In this document: positions 1 through 7,974 of the stretch, piece after piece
Layout of the letters: every line of letters begins with the position of its first letter
Position numbering within the stretch: position 1 is the first letter of the stretch
Origin: Pseudomonas oryzihabitans
Lineage (GTDB): Bacteria > Pseudomonadota > Gammaproteobacteria > Pseudomonadales > Pseudomonadaceae
Assembly: GCF_007665395.1 (NCBI RefSeq)
Contig: NZ_VDND01000017.1
Span: forward strand, 1-63,234
Reading direction: 5' to 3'
Length of the DNA stretch: 63,234 bases
The notes under the pieces: generated by a model
Told to the model about the DNA's origin: nothing
The model's database searches: none
What the model saw: the letters and a program-made list of their open reading frames with translations, nothing else
Made by a program: the position numbers and the translations under genes

Positions 1-1
1 G

Positions 2-63
2 TGTTGGTCGCGCTTCCAGAATTCCGGGAATGCCCCGGATGAACAACCTACTGAGAGATCACA
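2..63. repeat. Left arm of terminal inverted repeat
   Basis: These 62 bases are the reverse complement of 63173-63234 with a single mismatch (T at 31). After one non-matching base the identity continues through CTAGCCC (65-71). Both window ends therefore carry the same end of one repeated element, pointing outward. The simplest reading is two insertion-sequence copies bounding the contig. No transposase is visible, because the element would lie outside the window. Confidence 0.85.
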
Positions 64-64
64 C

Positions 65-283
65 CTAGCCCACCTTCCGGCTTAAGCGCTTTTGCTCCTG
101 CACCAGGGTCTCGAGCTGCTCCGGATCGATCATCTCCTCGAGCAGAGCGTCGACCTGGTGTAGCAGCTCGCGGGCCTGATGAGTCCCCGGCTCGTCGAGG
201 GCCATGGTTTCCAGCGTCTGCTGCTGGACGCGTGCGGCGCTGGCCAGCAGGCGCAGCGCTAGCAGGGTCGGAATGTCGTACAT
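65..283 (-). CDS. Small protein after pilV, possibly truncated
   Basis: A 72-residue protein rich in Leu, Glu and Gln and probably all helical, starting MYDIPTLLALRLL. It begins 9 bases after the pilV stop, so it sits in the pilus operon where related ICEs carry pilM or small unknown genes; I do not recognise it. Its TAG stop falls in the CTAG next to the terminal repeat (65-68), and the shared repeat sequence reaches about base 71. The last codon and the stop may therefore come from the inserted element, with the true C-terminus lost. Confidence 0.55.
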   Translation of the reverse strand: MYDIPTLLALRLLASAARVQQQTLETMALDEPGTHQARELLHQVDALLEEMIDPEQLETLVQEQKRLSRKVG

Positions 284-292
284 ACGGCTGCC

Positions 293-1741
293 TCAGAATT
301 CACAGCAGAAGATAGTGGCATAGTCGTTTTCGCCGATGGCGATGTTGGGCGTGGTCGCCCACCGCTGCCTACTGCCGCCCGTGTCCCAGCCCACCTTGGT
401 ACCGACGGGGCAGGCGTAGGTCGTCACGTCGTTGGTGGAGTAACCGGGAATGGTATAGGCGTGGCAGGTAGGCGTCTTGCCGGCCTGGCGCTTCCACAGT
501 CCGCTCTGGCAGGACAGCAAGGCACCACCACCGTCGCGGCTGACCAAGCCATTGGTGGCGCACCCCGCGTTTTCCGTTGCCGAGCCGATCAGCTGGATGT
601 ACTCACCGACATAGGTCCTGCCATCGGAGAAGAGGCTGTTCCCGCGCATTTGGCCGGACGTATACACGTTCTTGCCGGCGTAGGCCCGTACCCAGTCGCT
701 GTCGGTCATGTGCCAGCCGCCGCCCCATTTCTCGCTGTACCAGCCAGTGTCTCCGCGAGTCCTGAACCAACCCTCGGTGTACGTCTCCCCAGACATGCTG
801 GCGGTAACGCCCTGGACGTTGCCCCGGGCGTACATCGAGCCGGTGGTGGTATCGCCAGAGACCGCAACGTTGCCGCCGACCGTGGCGGTGCCGTTCATGG
901 TGGCATTGCCCTGCAGGTAGAGAGAGCCTGCCCGGACATCGCCGCCCGCATTGACGGTGCCGTTCAGGGTGGCATTGCCGTTGAGGTAGATCGATCCGGC
1001 ATGCACGTCGCCGCCGGCATTGACCGTGCCATTGAGATTCACGTTGCCGGTGGCATTGATGGTCGCGGCATTGTTGATGTCATTGCCGCCCATGTTGAGG
1101 GCGGTGTTCATCCGGTTCAGCTCGGGCTTGCCGGCCACGGCATTGCGGTAGAGATAGTCGTTGGCCAGGGTGCCGTCCTGCAGGAAGAGCGCGCTGGCGG
1201 TGTGACCCGCACCAGGGCTGACCCCGTAATTGCTCAGGGTCAACGACCAGCCGCCGCGCACGCCCTGGATGATGCCAGTATTGGCCACCGGCACGAAGCC
1301 GCCCGGAGCGCCGAGGTTCTCGGCGATCTCGCGGGTGCCCATCTCATCGATGGCCTGGCCACCGGTGGTGAGCACGATGGATTCGAGCTGGTTGGTCGCC
1401 ACCCGCCGTGCCAGCACCACAAAGGTCTGGCCGAAGGCATTGGCGTCCGTGAACCCCGCGGGAAGGTAGTTGGTGTTGCGCAGCATCGCCGGGGTGATCT
1501 GCGCCGGCGTCGTGGTGCCGGCCGCGGCGTAGACGGTGGCGAAGTTGTCCTTGAGGTACTTGGCAGCGGCGTCGGCAACCTGCTTTTGCTGGTCGGCTGC
1601 GATCTGATAATTCTGCGAGTCCATCTGATTGGCCACCAGGACCGCGGTACCGGTCATTACGGCAGCGAAGACGATCAGGCCAAAGAGCATGTCCAGGGCG
1701 ATGAAGCCCCGCTGTGAGGCATAGCCGCGTGAGGTATTCAT
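293..1741 (-). CDS. pilV: Type IVb pilus minor pilin / tip adhesin PilV
   Basis: This 482-residue protein is the probable tip adhesin of the ICE mating pilus. A prepilin peptidase site follows Gly12 (QRG then FIALD), with Asp instead of Glu at mature position 5, and a hydrophobic helix spans about residues 13-40. Residues about 215-300 contain repeats of roughly 23 residues (NGTVNAGGDV with spacers). They are followed by a tail-fibre-like stretch (GWFRTRGDTGWYSEKWGGGW, about 325-345) and a Cys-containing C-terminal domain. PilV proteins of the R64/PAPI-1 type bind recipient-cell lipopolysaccharide. ATG at 1741 overlaps the pilT stop (ATGA). No shufflon recombinase or inverted repeat cassette is visible. 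Confidence 0.88.
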   Translation of the reverse strand: MNTSRGYASQRGFIALDMLFGLIVFAAVMTGTAVLVANQMDSQNYQIAADQQKQVADAAAKYLKDNFATVYAAAGTTTPAQITPAMLRNTNYLPAGFTDANAFGQTFVVLARRVATNQLESIVLTTGGQAIDEMGTREIAENLGAPGGFVPVANTGIIQGVRGGWSLTLSNYGVSPGAGHTASALFLQDGTLANDYLYRNAVAGKPELNRMNTALNMGGNDINNAATINATGNVNLNGTVNAGGDVHAGSIYLNGNATLNGTVNAGGDVRAGSLYLQGNATMNGTATVGGNVAVSGDTTTGSMYARGNVQGVTASMSGETYTEGWFRTRGDTGWYSEKWGGGWHMTDSDWVRAYAGKNVYTSGQMRGNSLFSDGRTYVGEYIQLIGSATENAGCATNGLVSRDGGGALLSCQSGLWKRQAGKTPTCHAYTIPGYSTNDVTTYACPVGTKVGWDTGGSRQRWATTPNIAIGENDYATIFCCEF

Positions 1742-2662
1742 CCCCAGAGGTCTCGTTTGAGTTGGTTGTCGATGTCCTGGTCGAGCTGCGCGATGTGCCC
1801 TGCTCGAATCTTCTCGCGGATGCTGGGCCCGTCTTCGCCGGTGACCAGAAGGCTGCGCACCTTGAGGATGCGGCGGTCATTGCGGGTTTCCAGCGTCTGA
1901 GCCACCACCGCTACCAGCCCCTGAGCCAGGATCTCGCGAGCGTTCTTGATCTCATTGCTGGCCAGAGCCAGCACCCGCTCAAGCGCCTGGGTGGGGTTGC
2001 CGGCATGGAAGGTGGTGGCGACGAAGACGCCATTGATGGCGGCGCGTACCGCTTGAACAGCGGTTGGGATGTCACGAATCTCGCCGATGAGAATCATGTC
2101 GGCGCCGGTGCGCAAGGCGCGCAGCAGGGCCTCCTCGTAGCCACCCGTGCGGCGGGACACCGCAGCGCCCCTCGCCATGCAGACCGTTGAGGTTCGTCTC
2201 GGCCGGATCTTCGATGGCCAGCGCTGTACCGCCGCAGGCCTGTAGGCGTGCGGCGATCAGCGAGGCGGCGCTGCTGGTCTTGCCGGTACCCATCTCGCCG
2301 CAGAAGATGACTAGGCCGCGCACCTGGTCACTGAGCATGGCGTTGGCCAGCGCCTCCGGAAAGCCCAGCATGTGGAAGGGCCGAATCTGGGCATTGGATT
2401 TGCGGATGATGAAGACGTCTTCCGAAAAGGCATCCTTGATCTGCGTCACCCGCAGCACGATACCGTCCTGGACCAGCGAGAATTCCGGATCGCCGAACTC
2501 AATCGACTTGGCTTGGCACTGCTCGCGCAGCGCCTGCAGCTCAGTGCCCCAGGCAGCCGGCGCGGATTCCCGCCGGCTACCGGAACCGTCGAGGCCCTTC
2601 ACGTCCGAGAAGTCCGGGCCCAGGAAGAGGTCGACGAAATTGGCTTGCGTGATCAGGCTCAT
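1738..2662 (-). pseudogene. pilT: PilT pilus retraction ATPase, frameshifted
   Basis: Two overlapping frames together make one PilT-family ATPase. The upstream frame (2072-2662) has an N-terminal region, Walker A (GEMGTGKTSSA) and the EDPAETNL box, but runs out of homology after GLHGEGRC. The downstream frame (1738-2178) resumes with RTGGYEEALLRALR, the Walker B-like ILIGEIRD, a TTFHAGN His box and the C-terminal domain. Removing one base near 2155-2165, in a CCCGCCGC run, would restore a product of about 307 residues. This could be an assembly error, a real inactivation or slippage. The position between pilS and pilV is canonical. PilT would power pilus retraction during mating. Confidence 0.82.
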
Positions 2663-2668
2663 GCGGAC

Positions 2669-3268
2669 TCAGTAGACCGTCCAGGTCACGACGTTGCTGT
2701 CCTTGCTGCAGCCGCTGGTAGCGGTGCCGGGATCCACTTCGCCGGTGACCGCGGTTCCGCCGTTGATGGCGGTAGTGACCTTGGTGCCGCGGCTGATCTT
2801 GGTGGCCAGGGTGACGCAGGCATCCTGAGGCAGCGCGTTTTCGGTGATGGTGAAGGTCATACCGCTCGACACCACGGTGACCGAGCCACCCCAGGCGTTG
2901 TACAGGTTGCTGCCATTGACGCTCATGTTGGGCAGGCCCTTGCTGGCCACCAGCTGCGAGACGAGGCTGGTGCCGGACGTCCCGTAGCCGCTACTGGCCT
3001 TGAGCTTGCGGGTATTGGCGATGAGAGTGCCGATGTTGGACTGCTCGTTGGTCACGTCCTGGGAGCCCATGAGGCTGCCGCCGTTGTAGATGATGTAGCC
3101 CAGGGCGACGACGGCGATGATCAGGACAAACATCATTTCCAGGCTGAAGACGCCGCGCTGGCGGTGTCGTGGCGGCAGACGAAAGGGCGTGGTTTCTGCA
3201 GCGTGGTGCGACGTATCAACGTCGAGGGTCACCGGGGAGAGAGTGGGGCTGATGCAGGGTTTGCTCAT
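2669..3268 (-). CDS. pilS: Type IVb major pilin PilS
   Basis: Prepilin of 199 residues from ATG 3268, chosen because AAGGAA lies 7 bases upstream. It has a long type IVb leader ending QRG39, then VFSLE with Glu at +5, and a hydrophobic N-terminal helix (about 40-62). The C-terminal globular part has two Cys (in DACV and SGC) that can form the pilin disulphide loop. It is the structural subunit of the conjugative pilus, cleaved by a prepilin peptidase not seen here. It lies between pilR and pilT, as in R64 and PAPI-1-type operons. Confidence 0.9.
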   Translation of the reverse strand: MSKPCISPTLSPVTLDVDTSHHAAETTPFRLPPRHRQRGVFSLEMMFVLIIAVVALGYIIYNGGSLMGSQDVTNEQSNIGTLIANTRKLKASSGYGTSGTSLVSQLVASKGLPNMSVNGSNLYNAWGGSVTVVSSGMTFTITENALPQDACVTLATKISRGTKVTTAINGGTAVTGEVDPGTATSGCSKDSNVVTWTVY

Positions 3269-3290
3269 GACGGTTCCTTGGGTAGTGGAT

Positions 3291-4379
3291 CTAGTGGTGA
3301 AGGCTGGCAACGTTGCTCTGCAGGCTGAAGGCGCCGCTGACCACCAGGAGCATCAAGAGCCCCATGGCGATGGTCGAGAAGGTGAGGAACGCCTTGGTGT
3401 AGCGCTCCACCTGCTTGAGCGTCTGCTCGATCCAGCGGTTGCTGAAGCGGTGGATGGCTTCGGAGAAGCCCTTGCGGGTCGCCAGCACGCAGAGGAACTG
3501 GACGGCGGTCTTATCGGGAAACTCGTGCCCAGCTAAGCGCAGGGCCTCACCGAAGTTCTTGCCCTGATTGACGCCGTAGACGGCCGCGATCAACCGCTCG
3601 CGCAGCCAGGGGTTAGCGCCGCGCTGTAGCGACTGCAAGGCCTCGATCTGGTTAATGTTGGCCTTGAGCATCACCGAGATGTTGAGCAGGAAGGTGGAGC
3701 CGTGGAGGGCTTTGTAGATCGACCAAGGCGGCAGGCGATCGAGCCTGACGCGCAGTGGTCCGGTCAGGTAGGGCAGCGACCCCATGGCCAGCACGATGAC
3801 GCTCAGCACCACGATTAGGGTCAGCAGGCCCCAGTTGTTGACGTAGCTGGAGACCTGGTAGAGCAGGTAGGGGATGCCGGTCCAGCCTTCGGGGTTGGAG
3901 ACCCGGGTCATGGCCGGGACCATGCGCGAGGCGATGACGTGCAGCAGATAGGCCATCATGGCCCAGAGCATGATGGGGTAGACGGTCACGGACAGGATCA
4001 GAGACAAGATCCGACCGCGGGCCTCGATCATCTGCACGCAGTCCAAGAAAGCCTGTACCAAGGCGCCCGAACGTTCGCCGGCGGCGATGATTGCGGTCTC
4101 CTGGTAGGGCATCCAACGCTGACAGGCATCGCCCAGCGACTTGCCGTTTCGCACAGATTGACTGATGCCAGCGGTGGCCAGTGCGGTCGGGTCCCGCCGT
4201 TTTTTGCCGCCATCGCTGAAGATTGCGCGTAACTCTTCCAGGGCATCGTCGATGCCGACGCCGTTCTCGAGGAGCGCGCAGAGGCTCTCGTAGAACTGGA
4301 TGCGCTCCTTGCTACCGAACTGCTTGGCGTACCAGGCATCGGCAAAGGTCGTCCAACTGTCCAGAAGCCGACTAAGCAT
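3291..4379 (-). CDS. pilR: Inner-membrane pilus platform protein PilR
   Basis: GspF/PilC/TadC-type polytopic protein, 362 residues from ATG 4379 with GGAG 8 bases upstream; the codon overlaps the end of pilQ. Two GspF-like domains (about 20-160 and 225-340), each followed by membrane helices (about 140-165, 185-215, 330-355), form the platform on which the PilQ ATPase acts. A longer in-frame start at 4472 exists but would run deep into pilQ and lacks a ribosome site. Confidence 0.9.
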   Translation of the reverse strand: MLSRLLDSWTTFADAWYAKQFGSKERIQFYESLCALLENGVGIDDALEELRAIFSDGGKKRRDPTALATAGISQSVRNGKSLGDACQRWMPYQETAIIAAGERSGALVQAFLDCVQMIEARGRILSLILSVTVYPIMLWAMMAYLLHVIASRMVPAMTRVSNPEGWTGIPYLLYQVSSYVNNWGLLTLIVVLSVIVLAMGSLPYLTGPLRVRLDRLPPWSIYKALHGSTFLLNISVMLKANINQIEALQSLQRGANPWLRERLIAAVYGVNQGKNFGEALRLAGHEFPDKTAVQFLCVLATRKGFSEAIHRFSNRWIEQTLKQVERYTKAFLTFSTIAMGLLMLLVVSGAFSLQSNVASLHH

Positions 4380-5985
4380 TGGGCTGCTCCAGGATGAAAA
4401 GCTCAAGGTCCAGCGGCCCGATGATGGTCTCGGCCATCCGGGGGTCGATGAGTCCAGCAGCGACCTTGCCAATGGTGTGCTGGATCTTGGTGATCCCGCC
4501 CATGTCCCTGACCCAGTAGGTTTTCGCCGCGCTGGCTCCTTGTTCGCGGAAGATCTGCATGAAGCGATGGTTGGGGATCAGCACCTCGGCGACGACCGTT
4601 CGCGAGGAGACACCCATGTTTCGGCAATGCGCGCACCCCGGACCCTGCAGCCTGACCTTCGTGATATCCATGACCCGTTCCAACCGCTCGACGAGGGCCG
4701 GGTTCAGCTGCTCGCGTTGGCTGGATAGGGGCTGGGCGCAATGCGTGCATAGCACTGGCAGTAGTGACTGGTTGATGAGGCCCGACATGAGCGCGGGGTC
4801 TGTCACCAGGCTCGGGTCGGCGCCCATGTCGATGAGCCGCTGCAGGCTCGCTACCGCGTTGTTGGTGTGCAGGGTCGAGAAGACCAGGTGACCGGTCATG
4901 CCGCCGCGAAACGCCGCCTGGGCCGTGGCTAGGTCACGCACCTCGCCGTACATGAGGATGTCCGGATCCAGACGCATGGTGTTGGTGATGGCGCCGTCCC
5001 ACGTCTCGGCATGCCCGAGCGGCGACTGGTTGGCCATGATGGGATATTCGGGCGGATCCTCGACCGAAAGGATGTGGCGGGTGCCCTCGGTCTCGCTGTG
5101 CAGCTGATTCAGCGTGACCTGCAGGGTCTTCGACTTGCCAGAGCCGGTGGGCCCGGTGATGAGGATGACGCCGTACGGCAATCTGCGCAGCCGATCGAGC
5201 AGGGCGATCTGTTCGGCGAGAAACCCCAGTTCACTCAGGGATTGCTTGGATTTCTCGTCATAGAGCAGCCGCAGAACCATGAGCGGTCCTTCAACCAATG
5301 GCCGTGACGCCACCCGCGCGCCGAAGAGGCCGAGCTGAGCCACGAACGCATGCTTGACCCGGGCGTCCTGGCTGATCTCCGGCTGATAATGCTCTTCGGC
5401 CACGTCGCACATGGAGTTGTACAGCGCCGAGCAGAGTTCGCGGCCCATACGGCTCTGGATCTGGCCGTATTCGGTCAGCAGTCCATGGATGCGAAAGAGG
5501 ATGTGTGTGATCTCGCGGCCGACCACGAAGTGCACGTCCGACGCGCCACGGCTGTGAGCTTCGCCAAGCAGACGGATGACTTCCTGCTGGCGAGAGGTAC
5601 TGTCGAGACCACTGGTGCTGGTGCTGCGGGTCGTATCGACCTGATACAGCGCCTGGATCTCGCTCAGGGTGCTGGGCACCACGCGGTAGTCCAGATCCGC
5701 ACGATCCAGCTCACCCATGAAGGCCATGACGAAGGGGTCGCGCAGATGCTGACCTGACACCAACAACTGAGCATGATCGGTAGGGCGTATGCCTTCCACC
5801 AGAGCCAGGAGCTGACGCAGTTCCGGCTTCACCGAGCCCCACTGGGCGCCTTCGGCAGTGAGGACGCGACGTGGCTGGAGCGGAAGTAGCTCGTTTACCA
5901 GCTCCCCCGCCAACCGTTGGCTAATAGCCTTGACGTCACCTTCCGGCTCATCCGAAGTGGACTCAATGTGATTGCTCGAACTCAT
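4372..5985 (-). CDS. pilQ: Pilus extension ATPase PilQ (GspE family)
   Basis: Secretion ATPase of 537 residues from ATG 5985, preferred over 6036 because it leaves a 10-base gap after pilP and has GAGG upstream. It has an N-terminal domain, then Walker A (ITGPTGSGKSKT), an Asp box (SVEDPPEYPI), Walker B (DILMYGEVRD) and the His box (HLVFSTLHTNNA). CTHC and CAHC pairs form the C-terminal Cys4 zinc site typical of GspE proteins. It should energise pilin polymerisation from the cytoplasm together with PilR. All catalytic motifs are intact. Confidence 0.93.
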   Translation of the reverse strand: MSSSNHIESTSDEPEGDVKAISQRLAGELVNELLPLQPRRVLTAEGAQWGSVKPELRQLLALVEGIRPTDHAQLLVSGQHLRDPFVMAFMGELDRADLDYRVVPSTLSEIQALYQVDTTRSTSTSGLDSTSRQQEVIRLLGEAHSRGASDVHFVVGREITHILFRIHGLLTEYGQIQSRMGRELCSALYNSMCDVAEEHYQPEISQDARVKHAFVAQLGLFGARVASRPLVEGPLMVLRLLYDEKSKQSLSELGFLAEQIALLDRLRRLPYGVILITGPTGSGKSKTLQVTLNQLHSETEGTRHILSVEDPPEYPIMANQSPLGHAETWDGAITNTMRLDPDILMYGEVRDLATAQAAFRGGMTGHLVFSTLHTNNAVASLQRLIDMGADPSLVTDPALMSGLINQSLLPVLCTHCAQPLSSQREQLNPALVERLERVMDITKVRLQGPGCAHCRNMGVSSRTVVAEVLIPNHRFMQIFREQGASAAKTYWVRDMGGITKIQHTIGKVAAGLIDPRMAETIIGPLDLELFILEQPNA

Positions 5986-5995
5986 CAAGATGACC

Positions 5996-6646
5996 TCAGG
6001 GTTGGTTTGCGGTAGGGGCAGAGCCCGGAAGGGCAATGGGGGTTGGAGCGGGTACCGGCACCGGTGCTACCGGATTCATCGGCGTGACGGTCACGGGCAG
6101 TACCGGGGCTTGGCTGGTAGCTACCGAAGCCACCGGAAAGCTCGGGGCGCGATTGGAGAACCCCAGCGGATAACGTTTGCTGCCGCGGCTCAGCACGACG
6201 CTGTCCAGGCTCAAGCTGGCCACGCGATAGCCGCCGGGCAGGTCGGTGGATGCGAGAGAGGCATCGATCTCGAACCCACCGGTGTAGAGCAGCGTCGCGC
6301 GAAGGGCTTTGCCGGACCCGTAGATCAGCTTGACCACGGGCAACTGGTCTACCGTGCCAGCATGCTCAACGCTGCCGCCCACCGCGCTGCTGGACATCGC
6401 GACAGGCTGTGGAAGGTAATTGGGCTGGGGCGGCACCTTGGCTTGAGTGCCGCCATCGTTAAGCTCTCGCAGCGCCTTGGCGCGTTCGCCCTGGGCCTTG
6501 TAGAGGATGGTTTCGCTCTGCACCCGGGAGAGCTCGCCAACGGTGATGCCATCTGGATCACCTGATTTGGAGGTATCGGCCCAGGCCGGGACGGCCAGCG
6601 TCAGCATCAGGGCGCCGATCATGGCGAAGGAAAGGTCATTTGACAT
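5996..6646 (-). CDS. pilP: Pilus assembly protein PilP
   Basis: A 216-residue exported protein. It has an N-terminal signal sequence (about 1-25, MIGALMLTLAVPAWA), a charged coiled segment about 35-70 (SETILYKAQGERAKALREL), a beta-rich middle (about 95-160) and a Pro/Val-rich tail. PilP in this family is a periplasmic factor associated with PilN and PilO. The ATG at 6646 overlaps the pilO stop (6636), consistent with coupled translation. Assigned mainly by order (pilO-pilP-pilQ), secondarily by content. Confidence 0.83.
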   Translation of the reverse strand: MSNDLSFAMIGALMLTLAVPAWADTSKSGDPDGITVGELSRVQSETILYKAQGERAKALRELNDGGTQAKVPPQPNYLPQPVAMSSSAVGGSVEHAGTVDQLPVVKLIYGSGKALRATLLYTGGFEIDASLASTDLPGGYRVASLSLDSVVLSRGSKRYPLGFSNRAPSFPVASVATSQAPVLPVTVTPMNPVAPVPVPAPTPIALPGSAPTANQP

Positions 6647-7970
6647 AGAGGTCACCGGTCACCGACCAGGCCAGCTGATCGCTCTGCAGAAGGGTCTTGA
6701 TCTCGCGCAGTCGCAGGCCTTGGTGGGGCACGTCCTTGAGGACGATGTCCGGCGGCAGCGCGGTGTTGAATGTCAGCTCGAAGTGCTTGAAGTCCGGCGG
6801 CGGCGGAGCGGGGGGCGCCGGCTGGCCAGGCATGGCCTGAGGTGTCGGAATGACCACCGGGACTTCTTTGATGGTCGGTGCCAGGCCTTGGCCATGCAGC
6901 CAGGAGGTCAGATCGGCCAGCGCCGGCGTGGCCTGCAGCAGCTCATCGTCGCCCGCTAAGGGTGGCTCGAAGGTGAGCTTGAGGGCGGCGCCATTGCCTT
7001 CATCGAAGAAGGCCGGCTCATCAGCGAAGTGACCACGCGTGGCCGCGACAAAGGCCGACGCCGTGCTGTTGCCGTCGCGCTTGTAATTGGTCGACAAGAG
7101 CACCCCGTCGCACTGGGCCGAGGTGAAGAGCCAACCGGCAATGGATAGTGGGAGCCGGTCGATAGCGCCGTTGCAGGTCAGGAGAAAGTCCGGCACACCC
7201 GGCCGCTTCGCCCAAGAATGCTCCAGGGCCTGAATGGTCTGTTGCTCCTTGGAGCGTTCGTTGATCGCTTGTAGCTCGGCCTGGCGCGCGGCCTCGGCCG
7301 CGACGGCGGCAAGTCGCTTCTGCTCGCGCTTGTGCGCCTCCCACTGGCTATAGCCGATGACGCCGGCCGCCACGACAAGTCCAATGACTCCCACGCGGAT
7401 CCACTCGCCCTTGCTCATCCCGAAGGCAAGGGGCTTGAGGGCGTAGTCCCGTTTCAGGTTGCCCGGCTGTAGCAACTCGTCGATGTCGAGCGGCTTGCCA
7501 CCTAAGCTGAACTCTGTTGGCAGATAGGTCTCATCGAAGGTCAGGGCGCGGCTTTCGAGCTGGGCGACCTTGCGCTGGATTTCGGTCTGCGAGCCCACCA
7601 GGTCGTAGCCCGGGATGACGGCGCCGTCGATCACTGCGACCAGTGCATAGCGAGGCTCATCGCCAGGCACCTGCCAAGCGGCCAGCCAGGATTGGCCCAA
7701 CTGTCCGGCCAGCGCCGCAGCCAGCGAGTACATACCCTTCATGGCGCCGGCGCTGCGAGCGACGAAACCGGCCTGGATGACATTGGGCGTGCGGCGGATG
7801 GCGACGATGTCCATCTTGTGCAGGCGGCCGTACTCCCGGGCTTCCTTCATGTACCCGGTCAGACTGCCTAGCGGATGCCATTGCAGGCCCGACACGAAGC
7901 TCTTGCCGTGGTAGGTCAGGATCTGGGCGGTTTGCGCCGGCGCGACCGGTGGGGTAGTGGCGAGGGCCAT
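6636..7970 (-). CDS. pilO: Pilus assembly protein PilO
   Basis: A 444-residue bitopic inner-membrane protein. The N-terminal cytoplasmic part (about 1-185) is followed by one membrane helix (about 189-208, VGVIGLVVAAGVIGYSQW). An Arg/Lys/Ala-rich coiled segment (about 210-245) leads to a periplasmic C-terminal domain with a Pro-rich linker (about 375-390). It matches the PilO2/TcpD-like component of ICE type IVb pili, linking the ATPase and platform complex to PilN and PilP. ATG at 7970 is 4 bases after pilN. Confidence 0.86.
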   Translation of the reverse strand: MALATTPPVAPAQTAQILTYHGKSFVSGLQWHPLGSLTGYMKEAREYGRLHKMDIVAIRRTPNVIQAGFVARSAGAMKGMYSLAAALAGQLGQSWLAAWQVPGDEPRYALVAVIDGAVIPGYDLVGSQTEIQRKVAQLESRALTFDETYLPTEFSLGGKPLDIDELLQPGNLKRDYALKPLAFGMSKGEWIRVGVIGLVVAAGVIGYSQWEAHKREQKRLAAVAAEAARQAELQAINERSKEQQTIQALEHSWAKRPGVPDFLLTCNGAIDRLPLSIAGWLFTSAQCDGVLLSTNYKRDGNSTASAFVAATRGHFADEPAFFDEGNGAALKLTFEPPLAGDDELLQATPALADLTSWLHGQGLAPTIKEVPVVIPTPQAMPGQPAPPAPPPPDFKHFELTFNTALPPDIVLKDVPHQGLRLREIKTLLQSDQLAWSVTGDLYVK

Positions 7971-7974
7971 GTCG

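Noticed and set aside
293..1300. PilV shufflon
   Set aside because: The repeats are direct and in frame, with no inverted 19-bp recombination sites and no recombinase gene in view.
461..1717. Long plus-strand frame opposite pilV
   Set aside because: It is a shadow of the GC-rich, repetitive pilV coding sequence; composition is unlike a protein and there is no ribosome site.
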